The notes: generated from the sequence alone by a model not told the origin. DNA of 43,249 nt from Pseudomonadota bacterium (GCA_023423275.1 JAFAFW010000067.1:1-43249), one strand, 5' to 3'; shown: positions 9,869-18,120, counted from the first letter of the stretch. Translations and numbers: made by a program.

Positions 9869-10240
9869 ATGCGTTTGTTGAGTTTTGTGCGTGCGCCGCA
9901 TTGCGCGCGGCGCGCTTTGGCGGTGCCGGCGGCTTTGAGCATCGCGCTGGGCCTCGCCGGCTGCGCCGGTGAGCAGTCAACTTACCGTGAGGGCTCCTGG
10001 CTTGGCAGTGGCGTCGTTCCACCGCCGCCCGCCGTTGCCATGGAGAATGATGGCCTGCCCGTGCAGATCCCGCCGTTGCGCAGGGAAACGCCGGAAAAGG
10101 ACGACCCTGCTGAGCCGTTCAGCCGCAATTATGGTCCGTCGCCGGAGCAGAGCGAGACGCCTGTCCCCGTGCAACAGCCGTTGCGACGGGAGATACCGGC
10201 GAAAGTCCGTACCCGGTTGGCTGTCGCGATCGAAGAGTGA
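9869..10240 (+). CDS. Hypothetical proline-rich lipoprotein
   Basis: A 123-residue protein that I cannot assign to a family. A signal sequence ends in the lipobox LAGC with Cys32, so it is probably a lipoprotein of the periplasmic face. The mature part is rich in Pro, Glu and Arg and looks unstructured. It contains an imperfect internal repeat: PVQIPPLRRETPEK near 64-77 and PVQQPLRREIPAK near 98-110. The ATG at 9869 follows a CGGAGT ribosome site. It starts 115 bases after the exporter permease gene on the same strand, so it may share its transcript, but no functional link is shown. Confidence 0.7.
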   Translation: MRLLSFVRAPHCARRALAVPAALSIALGLAGCAGEQSTYREGSWLGSGVVPPPPAVAMENDGLPVQIPPLRRETPEKDDPAEPFSRNYGPSPEQSETPVPVQQPLRREIPAKVRTRLAVAIEE

Positions 10241-10391
10241 TGCATTCAGCGCACGACGGAGCAGCGTGATAAGGGCTTGGAAAAACGGGCGGAATTGATT
10301 ATATCGCCGTTCATCACCGGTCGGGGATCTTTCAACGCGCTCGTTCGTTAGCTGTAGAGCTGACGAGGCGGAGCATTGTGAGGAGACTCGT

Positions 10392-10772
10392 ATGAGTTTA
10401 CGTCTACTTTCGATTGTCGCGGCTGCTGCATTTGTGATGGCCGCGCCCAGTCCCCAGGCCAGCGCCACGGCGGCCAAAGTCCCCGTGGTGAAGACAGAAA
10501 ATTCCGCTGTCACGCAAATCCGTAGCCGGAGACACTACCGCGGTCATCGTGGCTTCCGCGGATCGCGTCATGTCTATCGACGCGCGTATCGTCACCGTGG
10601 GTATCGCCATAGCCGTCGCTGGCGCGGCCCGCGTGTCGCGATTTATGCGGGACCCCGGTGGTACGGCTATCGCAGGGCTTATCGCGGATGTGGCTGGCTG
10701 AGGCAGCGCGCCATTTACTCGGGAAGCCGCTATTGGTGGCGCCGGTACAACGCTTGCCGGTACGGCTGGTAA
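10392..10772 (+). CDS. Small secreted protein rich in Arg, Tyr and Trp
   Basis: A 126-residue protein with a clear signal peptide (MSLRLLSIVAAAAFVM..., cleavage probably after ASA near residue 25). The mature part is very basic and aromatic, with repeated short units such as YRGHRGFRG, YRRAYRHRGYRH and WYGYRRAYRG, and two Cys residues near the end. Such Arg/Tyr/Gly-rich secreted proteins are frequent and uncharacterised in Hyphomicrobiales. Binding to polyanions such as peptidoglycan, lipopolysaccharide or nucleic acid is a guess from charge only. AGGAG lies seven bases before the ATG at 10392, and a strong terminator follows the stop codon, so it is a genuine gene with a defined transcript end. 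Confidence 0.75.
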   Translation: MSLRLLSIVAAAAFVMAAPSPQASATAAKVPVVKTENSAVTQIRSRRHYRGHRGFRGSRHVYRRAYRHRGYRHSRRWRGPRVAIYAGPRWYGYRRAYRGCGWLRQRAIYSGSRYWWRRYNACRYGW

Positions 10773-10796
10773 GCTATCGAGATCAATCAGGATTGG

Positions 10797-10826
10797 AAAC
10801 GGGCCGGTTTTCCGGCCCGTTTTCTT
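10797..10826 (+). terminator. Strong factor-independent terminator
   Basis: An 11-bp perfect stem (AAACGGGCCGG / CCGGCCCGTTT) with a TTTT loop, followed by T-rich sequence, begins 24 bases after the stop of the Arg/Tyr-rich protein gene. It sits between convergent genes and, since A-residues precede the stem, may also stop transcripts of the citrate synthase gene arriving on the minus strand. Confidence 0.88.
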
Positions 10827-10834
10827 ATGTCGGC

Positions 10835-11980
10835 TCAGCTACGCGAGGTGACCGGCACGTACGTGCGCGGCTCGGGGCCGTTATAGAGTGTCAGAGGACG
10901 GATCAGGATGTTGTTGTCCTGCTGCTCGAGGATTTGCACCGTCCACCCCGGCACGCGCCCGACGGCGAAGATCGGCACGAACAGGTCTTTGGGAATGCCG
11001 TGCAGGTGGTAGATCACGCCGGAATAGAAATCGACGTTGACGTTGACCCCGTGGCGCGCGTACGGCGCCATTTCCTTCACGAGAGCTTCGAGGATCTCGT
11101 ACCATTTCGGCTGGCCCATCTCGCGGGACAGGCGCTTCACGCCCTCACGCATGTGGCGGGCACGTGGGTCTTCGGCGCGATACACGCGATGACCGAAGCC
11201 GGTGATCGGTTCCTTCGCTGCGCGCTTGGCCTTCACGTAGGCAGGTGCATTGGCCGGATCGCCGATCTCCTGCGCCATGCGCATCACATCCTCGGCCGCA
11301 CCACCGTGCGCGGGGCCGGACAGGGCTGCGATCGCAGCCGTGACGGCGGCATGAATGCCGGCTTCGGTTCCGACAACTACGCGTGCCGTGAACGATGACG
11401 CATTCGAGCCGTGCTCCGCGTGCAGGACGAGATCCGTATCGAGCAGCTTGGCAGCGTCGGCCGATGGTTTCTCGCCTTTGATCATCCAGAGGAAATTCGC
11501 GGCATGCGACAAGGCCGGGTCGGCCTCGACCGGCGTCTTCTCGTTCCGGATACGCTCATGCGCAGCGACGATGACCGGTACCTGCGAACTGAGGCGGATT
11601 CCCTTGCGCAGCGTCGCGTCGCGGCTGTTGTCGGCGGCCTCCGGATCAAACGCCGCCATTGCCGAAACGGCGGTCCGCAACACATCCATGGGATGCGCGT
11701 GTTTGATCGCGGCGATGATGTCGAGAACTTGCGACGGGACCTGTCGCGCCGATTTCAATTCCTGATCGAACTTCGAAAGCTCGGTGGCTGTCGGCAATTC
11801 GCCGTAGAGCAGCAGGTAAGCTGTCTCCTCGAACGTGGAATGCTGGGCGAGATCATGGATCGAATAGCCTCGATAGCGCAGCTCCCCGGCCTTGCCGTCG
11901 ATGAACGTGGTGGCCGATCGTTCGAAGTAGACGTCTTTCAGCCCGCGGTAGATCCTGGGTTCGTTGTCGGTGGTACTCAT
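10835..11980 (-). CDS. Citrate synthase / 2-methylcitrate synthase family enzyme
   Basis: A 381-residue enzyme of the short citrate synthase group (CitZ/PrpC type), which condenses acetyl-CoA or propionyl-CoA with oxaloacetate. Conserved active-site blocks are visible: LHAEHGSNASSF with the first catalytic His, SGPAHGGA, GFGHRVY with the second His, and VNVDFYSGVIY with the catalytic Asp. The start at 11980 has GGAGG nine bases upstream, and the protein then begins MSTTDNEPRIYRGL; an open extension of 20 codons upstream is unlikely to be used. The sequence alone does not decide between citrate and 2-methylcitrate synthase, and no prpB or prpD genes adjoin it. It is divergent from phosphate acetyltransferase, another acetyl-CoA enzyme, with 86 bases between the starts. 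Confidence 0.9.
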   Translation of the reverse strand: MSTTDNEPRIYRGLKDVYFERSATTFIDGKAGELRYRGYSIHDLAQHSTFEETAYLLLYGELPTATELSKFDQELKSARQVPSQVLDIIAAIKHAHPMDVLRTAVSAMAAFDPEAADNSRDATLRKGIRLSSQVPVIVAAHERIRNEKTPVEADPALSHAANFLWMIKGEKPSADAAKLLDTDLVLHAEHGSNASSFTARVVVGTEAGIHAAVTAAIAALSGPAHGGAAEDVMRMAQEIGDPANAPAYVKAKRAAKEPITGFGHRVYRAEDPRARHMREGVKRLSREMGQPKWYEILEALVKEMAPYARHGVNVNVDFYSGVIYHLHGIPKDLFVPIFAVGRVPGWTVQILEQQDNNILIRPLTLYNGPEPRTYVPVTSRS

Positions 11981-12066
11981 GCGGGTTGAACCTCCGTGCT
12001 GAAATTGCGATGCCACGTATCGGAAAAGCGGCTGAGCCAATGGCCGACAGTGTGGGTGAGGAAACG

Positions 12067-13053
12067 ATGGACATTATCGCGCGGTGCCGGGCGGCGGTCA
12101 CAGGCCGGGATTTGAAGGTCGTCCTGCCGGAAGGGGACGATGAGCGGATCGTTCGCGCTGCGCGTCAGGTCATGGACGAACGCCTGGCTTGTCCGATCCT
12201 CCTCGGCAAACCGAATGCCATTCGTGCGTGCGCCGGCGGTCTGGGTATCGACCTGGCGGACATCGAGATCAGAGACCCCGAATCCGATCCGCTGATCGGC
12301 CAGTACGCAGAGTTGCTGGCTGGCAGCCGGGAGCGCATGACGGCGGGTATGGCGACGCGCCTGCTGCGCAAACCGCTCTACTTCGGCGGGGGTATCGTCG
12401 CGTCCGGCGAGGCGGCGGCAATGATCGCAGGCGTCGCGAACCCGACGCGGCGTGTCATCGAGGCCGGGCTGATGACCGTCGGCCTCGCTGAAGGCGTCGC
12501 GACGCCGTCGAGCTTTTTCCTGATGCTGGTGCCTGCCGCCTATGACGGCGCGCCGCGTGCCCTCATCTTCGCCGACTGTGCCGTGAACGCCGATCCCGAC
12601 GCGGCAGTACTGGCCGACATCGCGATCGCATCGGCCAACAGCGCCGGGGCGCTGCTCGGCGAGGAACCGAGGGTCGCGATGCTCTCTTTCTCCACCCACG
12701 GCAGCGCCACGCATCCTCATGTCGAGAAGGTGCAGGAAGCCGTCGGCCTGATCCGTGGACGCGTTCCGCATCTGAGGGTTGATGGTGAGCTCCAGGCGGA
12801 CGCGGCGCTGGTGCCGGCCGTGGCTGCAAAGAAGGTGAAATCCGCCGGTGACGTTGCCGGTCAGGCCAATGTGCTCGTGTTTCCGGATCTCGATGCCGGG
12901 AACATCGCCTATAAACTGGTGCAGTATCTGGCTGGCGCGCAGGCGATCGGCCCGTTCCTGCAGGGCTTCGCCAAGCCGGTGTCCGACTTGTCGCGCGGCG
13001 CGACGGTCGATGACATCGCGGCCACCGTCGCCGTCACGCTCGCACAAGCGTGA
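12067..13053 (+). CDS. pta: Phosphate acetyltransferase, short single-domain form
   Basis: A 328-residue member of the phosphate acetyl/butyryltransferase family, which interconverts acetyl-CoA plus phosphate with acetyl phosphate plus CoA. Family blocks seen include the opening VVLPEGDDERIVRAA, a central segment GLMTVGLAEGVATPSSFFL, and LSFSTHGSATHPHVEKVQEA and VFPDLDAGNIAYKLVQ towards the C-terminus. The length fits the catalytic domain alone, without the regulatory N-terminal domains of the E. coli enzyme. I chose ATG 12067 because GAGGAAA precedes it; the open frame reaches back to 11986. No acetate kinase gene is adjacent, so it may supply acetyl-CoA from acetyl phosphate made elsewhere. 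Phosphate butyryltransferase activity is the main alternative. Confidence 0.87.
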   Translation: MDIIARCRAAVTGRDLKVVLPEGDDERIVRAARQVMDERLACPILLGKPNAIRACAGGLGIDLADIEIRDPESDPLIGQYAELLAGSRERMTAGMATRLLRKPLYFGGGIVASGEAAAMIAGVANPTRRVIEAGLMTVGLAEGVATPSSFFLMLVPAAYDGAPRALIFADCAVNADPDAAVLADIAIASANSAGALLGEEPRVAMLSFSTHGSATHPHVEKVQEAVGLIRGRVPHLRVDGELQADAALVPAVAAKKVKSAGDVAGQANVLVFPDLDAGNIAYKLVQYLAGAQAIGPFLQGFAKPVSDLSRGATVDDIAATVAVTLAQA

Positions 13054-13180
13054 CGGGGAAGATCGGCCGATACCTTGCAGGCGGCACATGAGTGATTTCC
13101 GGGACAATTCGTCTCGATTTCCGCTCATGTCTAGGTATCGTGGCAAACGCTAAGCGTCAATCTCCGTGCCGCCGAAACAC

Positions 13181-13226
13181 AAAACGCCTTCGCCGCGCCC
13201 AACGGATGCTGGGCACGGAAGAAGGC
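13181..13226 (-). terminator. Probable terminator of the 71-residue protein gene
   Basis: On the minus strand an imperfect stem (GCCTTC-TTCCGTGCCCAG pairing with TTGGGCGCGG-GAAGGC) is followed by GTTTTGTGTTT. It lies 24 bases beyond the stop codon at 13251, which supports the small gene being expressed. Confidence 0.65.
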
Positions 13227-13250
13227 TGAGATATCGGTCGGAAGCGGCGG

Positions 13251-13466
13251 TTAGCGGCCGATCTTCGCGAAGTGCGTACGATAGACGATATCGACTGCGT
13301 CTTGCGGAAGCGTACCGCGAGCGGTCAGATCGCCATACTGATGAGACGCGGCGAGGCCGATACGCACGGAGTCCCAGAAGGCGCTTACAGTGGCGAGGAA
13401 GCCCTTGGGGCGTCCGCCGGACACGTGCTCGGGTGCGAAGTCCAAGGTTGTCGTGTTGCTGCTCAT
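13251..13466 (-). CDS. Small hypothetical protein, 71 residues
   Basis: I do not recognise a named family. The protein begins MSSNTTTLDFAPEHVSGGRP, then carries a probable amphipathic helix (FLATVSAFWDSVRIGLAAS) and ends in TLPQDAVDIVYRTHFAKIGR. There is no signal peptide or membrane segment, so it is probably cytoplasmic. AGGA lies six bases before the ATG at 13466, and a terminator-like hairpin follows the stop, which together make it a credible gene despite its size. It is divergent from a GNAT acetyltransferase gene, with 171 bases between the starts that hold a small palindrome. Confidence 0.65.
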   Translation of the reverse strand: MSSNTTTLDFAPEHVSGGRPKGFLATVSAFWDSVRIGLAASHQYGDLTARGTLPQDAVDIVYRTHFAKIGR

Positions 13467-13559
13467 GATAAATCCTGCTCTGTTTTATCAGGTCGACTGA
13501 GTGCGCCTGTTACGTCTGATATATGGTATACCACGTTGCATCGCATCAATGGAGCATGT

Positions 13560-13576
13560 TGCATTGCCGCAATGCA
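13560..13576. promoter_or_regulatory. Possible operator between divergent genes
   Basis: TGCATTG and CAATGCA form a perfect 7-bp inverted repeat with a three-base spacer, between the 71-residue protein gene and the GNAT gene. The surrounding bases are unusually AT-rich for this window and repeat GCAT/TGCAT words. This suggests, but does not prove, a regulator binding site. Confidence 0.35.
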
Positions 13577-13637
13577 TATTTCGCATGGCTTTCCCAGGCC
13601 TTCGCGCTCCTGCCTCGCGGCTTGATGGACTAGTCGC

Positions 13638-14213
13638 ATGATATTGGTCGCTGACGTCCGCATCGCGCGGTATGCCGATGTGTCCTGCTTGGAAAATGTC
13701 GACGCGGACATTGAGGCGATCTTCTTTGAGGCCGCCGGTCCGCGCGTGTTCGAGAGCGAAACCGCCCGGGCCGCGTTTCGTGAGCGCTGGCTGTTGCGTT
13801 ATCTCGAAACCTTTCCGCAGGAGGCGTTCGTCGCACAAACACGGTCGGGCAGGGTGGTCGGGTATCTCGTCGGCTGTCTGGAAGATCCGGCACGGCAGCC
13901 GATGTTCGCCGACATCTCCTATTTCGCCGGTTTCGCACACCTGACGGCAAAATTTCCGGGGCACCTGCATATCAATCTCGCTGCGGACCATCGTGGCGCG
14001 GGCATCGGAAGCCGCTTGATCGAGGCGTTCACAGTCCATGCCGCTGAGAAGGCCGCGCCCGGGATCCATGCGGTCACTGCCGACGGCGCCAGGAACAATG
14101 CCTTCTACCGCAGGTGCGGATTCGAACGAGCCGGAGCGATGCCATGGAATGGCAACCCCATCGCCTTTTTCGCTAAGCGGTTGTCGCCAGCTCAACCGGT
14201 AGCACCGAGCTAG
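13638..14213 (+). CDS. GNAT-family N-acetyltransferase
   Basis: A 191-residue protein with the GNAT fold. The acetyl-CoA binding motif A is seen as HINLAADHRGAGIGSRLIEAF near 110-131, where the R-G-x-G-I-G-S loop grips the pyrophosphate. Motif B (NAFYRRCGFERAG) follows at about 154-166, and a strand with GYLVGCLED precedes them at about 75-83. It is cytoplasmic. The family acetylates amines on small molecules, peptides or proteins; the substrate is unknown. The ATG at 13638 has only a weak ribosome site, so the exact start is uncertain. It is divergent from the 71-residue protein gene and is followed by the GMC oxidoreductase gene on the same strand after 76 bases. Confidence 0.85.
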   Translation: MILVADVRIARYADVSCLENVDADIEAIFFEAAGPRVFESETARAAFRERWLLRYLETFPQEAFVAQTRSGRVVGYLVGCLEDPARQPMFADISYFAGFAHLTAKFPGHLHINLAADHRGAGIGSRLIEAFTVHAAEKAAPGIHAVTADGARNNAFYRRCGFERAGAMPWNGNPIAFFAKRLSPAQPVAPS

Positions 14214-14289
14214 GTCTTTCGAAACGGACGTCTCTCGGCTAAGTACCGGAACAAGGACCAAACAAAAGGCACGGGGAGTGATGCGCGCA

Positions 14290-15915
14290 ATGTCGGAGCC
14301 GATGGAGGAATACGACTATATCGTCGTGGGTGCCGGTTCGGCTGGATGCGTGCTGGCCAACAGGCTGTCGGCCGATCCGACTGTGCGCGTCTTGTTGCTG
14401 GAGGCCGGGGGCAAGGACGATTACATCTGGGTGCACATCCCCGTCGGTTATCTCTACTGCTTTGGAAATCCGCGCGTTGACTGGGGATTCTCGACCGTCA
14501 GCGAGCCGGGTCTCAACGGCCGCAGCTTGCAGTATCCGCGCGGCAAAGTGCTGGGCGGCTGCTCGTCGATCAACGGCATGATCTACATGCGCGGTCAGGC
14601 CCGCGACTATGACCAGTGGCGTCAGCTCGGTAACCCGGGCTGGTCATGGGATGACGTGCTGCCCCACTTCCTCAAGCATGAGGATCAGTGGGCCATGCAG
14701 CCGGACGAACTGGGCTCGGTTCATGCCAGGGGCGGCGAATGGCGGATCGAGGAACCGCGCGTGCGCTGGGAAATCCTCGAGGCCTGGGCGGAAGCCGCCG
14801 AGCAGGCCGGCATTCCGCGAATTCGTGACTTCAACGGCGGCGACAATGAGGGATCGAGCTATTTCCAGGTCAATCAGCGGTCCGGGTTTCGCTGGAATGC
14901 TGCCAAGGCGTTTCTGCGCCCGGTGCTGAAACGGCCCAATCTGACGCTGCAGACGAAGGCCACCGTCGAGCAGGTGATGCTCGACGGTAAGCGGGCAACA
15001 GGTATTTCCTATCGCACCGGAAATACCGGTGCGTGCCGGGCTGGTGCGAAGCGGGAGGTCATCCTCGCTGCCGGCGCGATCGGTTCGCCGCAAATCCTCC
15101 AACTCTCCGGAATCGGTCCTGGAAAGGTTCTGAGTGATGTCGGCGTGCCGGTGCGGCACGAGCTGAAAGGCGTCGGCGAAAATCTCCAGGATCACCTGCA
15201 AATTCGCGTCGCCTTCAAGGTCTCCGGAGTGCGGACCCTCAACGAGACGTCACAGAGATTGTGGCACAAGGCGAAAATCGGGCTGGAATATGCCTTGCAG
15301 CGCACGGGGCCGATGTCGATGGCCCCGTCGCAGCTCGGCTCGTTTGCGCGCTCCGATCCGAGCAGGGAAACGGCAAATCTTCAGTACCACATCCAGCCGC
15401 TGACGCTTCCCATGTTCGGAGAACCGCTCGATCCGTTTCCTGCCTTCACCGCCAGTGTCTGCAATTTGCGGCCGACAAGCCGGGGGCATGTGCGCATCTC
15501 CACACCGGACAGCGCTGCACATCCGGAGATCCGACCGAACTATCTCTCCACTGACGACGACCGGCGGGTCGCGGCAGATTCCATCACGCTCACACGACAT
15601 ATCGCGCGTCAGCCCGCCCTGGCCAAGTTCAAGGCTGAGGAGTTCAAGCCCGGAATCCACATCGATGGCGAGGACGCTCTAGCCAAAGCTGCCGGTGACA
15701 TTGCGACGACGATTTTCCATCCGGCCGGCACCGCCAAGATGGGGAGCGACGAGGGCGCGGTGGTCGACGCGCGCCTCAAGGTTCACGGCATCGAGCGGCT
15801 ACGCGTGATCGATGCGTCCATCATGCCAACGATTACATCCGGCAACACAGCGGCGCCGACCATGATGATCGCGGAAAAGGGTGCCGACATGATCGCCGAG
15901 GACTGGCGCGGGTAA
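14290..15915 (+). CDS. GMC-family FAD-dependent oxidoreductase (choline dehydrogenase-like)
   Basis: A 541-residue glucose-methanol-choline oxidoreductase. The FAD-binding GAGSAG is at residues 14-19, preceded by EYDYIVVG, and the acidic end of the second strand is LLLEAGG. GMC signature 1 (YPRGKVLGGCSSINGMIYMRG) is complete, signature 2 appears as GAIGSPQILQLSGIGP, and the active-site His and Asn are in FHPAGTAKMG and SGNTAAP near the C-terminus. These enzymes oxidise primary or secondary alcohols; choline is only the best-known substrate. No betaine aldehyde dehydrogenase or BetI-like gene lies nearby, so I do not call it betA. GGGGAG precedes two possible ATGs (14281 and 14290); the second has the better spacing. 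Confidence 0.9.
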   Translation: MSEPMEEYDYIVVGAGSAGCVLANRLSADPTVRVLLLEAGGKDDYIWVHIPVGYLYCFGNPRVDWGFSTVSEPGLNGRSLQYPRGKVLGGCSSINGMIYMRGQARDYDQWRQLGNPGWSWDDVLPHFLKHEDQWAMQPDELGSVHARGGEWRIEEPRVRWEILEAWAEAAEQAGIPRIRDFNGGDNEGSSYFQVNQRSGFRWNAAKAFLRPVLKRPNLTLQTKATVEQVMLDGKRATGISYRTGNTGACRAGAKREVILAAGAIGSPQILQLSGIGPGKVLSDVGVPVRHELKGVGENLQDHLQIRVAFKVSGVRTLNETSQRLWHKAKIGLEYALQRTGPMSMAPSQLGSFARSDPSRETANLQYHIQPLTLPMFGEPLDPFPAFTASVCNLRPTSRGHVRISTPDSAAHPEIRPNYLSTDDDRRVAADSITLTRHIARQPALAKFKAEEFKPGIHIDGEDALAKAAGDIATTIFHPAGTAKMGSDEGAVVDARLKVHGIERLRVIDASIMPTITSGNTAAPTMMIAEKGADMIAEDWRG

Positions 15916-16095
15916 GTATAGGCCGATGTGATTAGAGAATAGGCGGCAGCGGCCCTAAGCTTAGTCGCAGCCTGTCATTGCGCACCCCTGATCCCTCGGG
16001 CATACTGCGTGCTTGTCCGTTTCGGACCTGCCATAATGGAGCAGAAGCTTCTGGCGGGATCCGGGTAAACTTGCACCAGAGATCCGGGAGGGATC

Positions 16096-16875
16096 ATGGC
16101 TAATCCGTCTGCCGCGCCTCTGGCTGCGGCTGTCAGTGACGTACCTGCCGTTGATCTGATCGGCGTCAATAAGTGGTACGGTGAATTTCATGTGCTGCGC
16201 GACATTAACCTGTCCGTGGCGCAAGGCGAGAAAATCGTCATTTGCGGTCCGTCCGGATCCGGAAAATCCACACTCATTCGATGCATAAATCGCCTTGAAG
16301 AACATCAGCAGGGCAAGATCATCGTCGAAGGAATCGAGCTGACCAACGACCTGCGGAACATCGACAAGATCCGTTCCGAAGTCGGCATGGTGTTCCAGAG
16401 TTTCAATCTGTTTCCGCATCTCACCATCCTCGACAATCTGTGCCTGGCGCCGGTGTGGGTGAAGAAAATGCCGCGTGCCGAAGCCGAGTGCACGGCGATG
16501 ATGTATCTGGAGCGCGTGAAAATTCCGGAGCAGGCCAACAAGTATCCTGGCCAGCTCTCCGGCGGTCAGCAGCAGCGTGTTGCGATAGCAAGAGCGCTGT
16601 GCATGAACCCCCGCATCATGCTGTTCGACGAACCGACGTCGGCGCTCGATCCCGAGATGATCAAGGAAGTACTCGACGTGATGATCGAACTCGCGGGGTC
16701 GGGCATGACGATGCTGTGCGTCACCCACGAAATGGGCTTTGCCCGCTCGGTGGCGGATCGGATCATTTTCATGGATCGCGGTGAAATCGTGGAACAGGGT
16801 GCTCCGCTCCCGTTCTTCAACGACCCGAAATCGGAACGCACCAAGCTTTTCCTGTCGCAGATATTAAACCATTGA
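16096..16875 (+). CDS. aapP: General L-amino-acid ABC transporter, ATP-binding protein
   Basis: A 259-residue ATPase of the polar-amino-acid ABC importer class. Walker A (GPSGSGKST), Q-loop (MVFQSFNLFPH), signature (LSGGQQQRVAIARAL), Walker B (IMLFDEPTSALDPE) and switch His (VTHEMGFARSVADR) are all present. The ATG at 16096 has GGGAGG just upstream. The neighbours identify it as the energy subunit of an Aap/Bzt-type importer. In the classical rhizobial aap operon the order is J-Q-M-P, whereas here P comes first, 114 bases ahead of the binding-protein gene. In the family two copies of this subunit sit under the AapQ-AapM pore. Confidence 0.92.
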   Translation: MANPSAAPLAAAVSDVPAVDLIGVNKWYGEFHVLRDINLSVAQGEKIVICGPSGSGKSTLIRCINRLEEHQQGKIIVEGIELTNDLRNIDKIRSEVGMVFQSFNLFPHLTILDNLCLAPVWVKKMPRAEAECTAMMYLERVKIPEQANKYPGQLSGGQQQRVAIARALCMNPRIMLFDEPTSALDPEMIKEVLDVMIELAGSGMTMLCVTHEMGFARSVADRIIFMDRGEIVEQGAPLPFFNDPKSERTKLFLSQILNH

Positions 16876-16989
16876 TGAAATTGACAGCTCTTTCGAAGGC
16901 AAAAACAATGGAATATTTCCGGCAAACTGGCCGGATCGGTGAATAAAACGCGCGTATGGAAGTGTCACCTGTAAGGAGTGAAAAACAAA

Positions 16990-18018
16990 ATGAAGCGCCT
17001 TATCAAAGTTGGATTGGCCGCGGCACTCACTGTAACCGGCGCCAGCAGCGCGGCATTCGCTCAGGCGAAAACGCTCGATGCCGTCAAGCAGCGCGGGGCT
17101 CTCAATTGCGGTGTCAACGTCGGCCTTGCCGGCTTCAGCGCTCCCGATGACAAGGGCGCCTGGACGGGCCTCGATGTCGATTATTGCAAGGCGATTGCCG
17201 CCGCAGTTCTCGGAGATGCATCCAAGGTCAAATACGTGCCGACGACGGCCAAGGAGCGTTTCACCGCGCTGCAGTCGGGCGAGATCGATGTCCTCAATCG
17301 CAACACCACCTGGTCGCTCGCTCGCGACAGCTCGCTCGGTTTGAGCTTCGCCGGTGTCAATTATTATGACGGCCAGGGCTTCATGGTGAAGAAGTCCCTC
17401 GGCGTGAAGACCGGCAAGGAACTGGATGGCGCGACGGTGTGCGTGCAGACCGGCACCACGACCGAGCTCAACCTGGCTGATTTCTTCCGCACCAACAACA
17501 TCAAGTACGAACCCGTCGTGTTCGAAAAGGCCGACGAGATCCTGCAGGCCTATCAGGCCGGACGCTGCGATGTGTACACGACTGACGCGTCGGGTCTCTA
17601 CGCACAGCGTCTCCAGATGCAGAACCCGGACGATCATGTCGTTCTGCCGGATATTATTTCGAAGGAGCCTCTTGGGCCGTCTGTCCGTCAGGGCGACAGC
17701 CAGTGGTTTACGATCGTGAAGTGGGTCCACTTCGCTCTGCTCAATGCGGAAGAGGCCGGCATCACGCAGAAGAACGTCGATGAGATGCTGAACACGTCGA
17801 AGAATCCCGACGTTCTGCGCATCCTCGGCAAGGAAGGCGAGTTCGGCAAAGGCCTCGGTCTGGGCAATGACTGGGCCTATCAGGTCGTCAAGGCAGTCGG
17901 AAACTATGGTGAAATCTTCGACCGCAACGTTGGCGCCGGCTCGCGCATCAAGATCGACAGGGGCCAGAACAATCTTTGGAACAAGGGCGGCCTGCAATAC
18001 GCTCCGCCCGTCCGCTGA
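16990..18018 (+). CDS. aapJ: General L-amino-acid ABC transporter, periplasmic binding protein
   Basis: A 342-residue periplasmic solute-binding protein. A signal peptide (MKRLIKVGLAAALTVTG..., cleavage after AFA near residue 24) precedes the mature domain. Segments typical of AapJ are visible: LNCGVNVGLAGFSAPD, GLDVDYCKAIAAAVLGD, STTWSLARDSS-like NTTWSLARDSS, TVCVQTGTTTELNLAD and the C-terminal GNDWAYQVVKAVGNYGEIFDRN. In Rhizobium leguminosarum the homologue feeds a transporter with broad specificity for L-amino acids. ATG 16990 is chosen because the signal peptide then begins normally; AAGGAG lies eleven bases upstream. A hairpin directly after the stop codon may let this subunit be made in excess of the membrane parts. 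Confidence 0.93.
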   Translation: MKRLIKVGLAAALTVTGASSAAFAQAKTLDAVKQRGALNCGVNVGLAGFSAPDDKGAWTGLDVDYCKAIAAAVLGDASKVKYVPTTAKERFTALQSGEIDVLNRNTTWSLARDSSLGLSFAGVNYYDGQGFMVKKSLGVKTGKELDGATVCVQTGTTTELNLADFFRTNNIKYEPVVFEKADEILQAYQAGRCDVYTTDASGLYAQRLQMQNPDDHVVLPDIISKEPLGPSVRQGDSQWFTIVKWVHFALLNAEEAGITQKNVDEMLNTSKNPDVLRILGKEGEFGKGLGLGNDWAYQVVKAVGNYGEIFDRNVGAGSRIKIDRGQNNLWNKGGLQYAPPVR

Positions 18019-18025
18019 GTGAACA

Positions 18026-18058
18026 GAGCGCCGGCCCACAAAGGGTCGGCGCTCTTGC
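18026..18058 (+). terminator. Attenuator-like hairpin between aapJ and aapQ
   Basis: A 12-bp stem (GAGCGCCGGCCC pairing with GGGTCGGCGCTC, one G-T pair) with a five-base loop at 18026-18054 is followed by TTGCTTTC. It begins eight bases after the aapJ stop. Partial termination here would keep permease levels below those of the binding protein, a common arrangement in import operons. Confidence 0.72.
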
Positions 18059-18120
18059 TTTCAGGTCTGCCGTGATTGGCGTCGACGGAGTCGAAACCAC
18101 CACTTCGGGAGAGCAGCGCG

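Noticed and set aside
11977..13146. A 389-codon minus-strand frame opposite pta
   Set aside because: The plus strand encodes a clear phosphate acetyltransferase; the minus-strand frame would also overlap the start of the citrate synthase gene.
14290..15915. Calling the GMC oxidoreductase betA (choline dehydrogenase)
   Set aside because: There is no betB, betI or choline transporter nearby, and the GMC family is too broad in substrates for a gene name from sequence alone.
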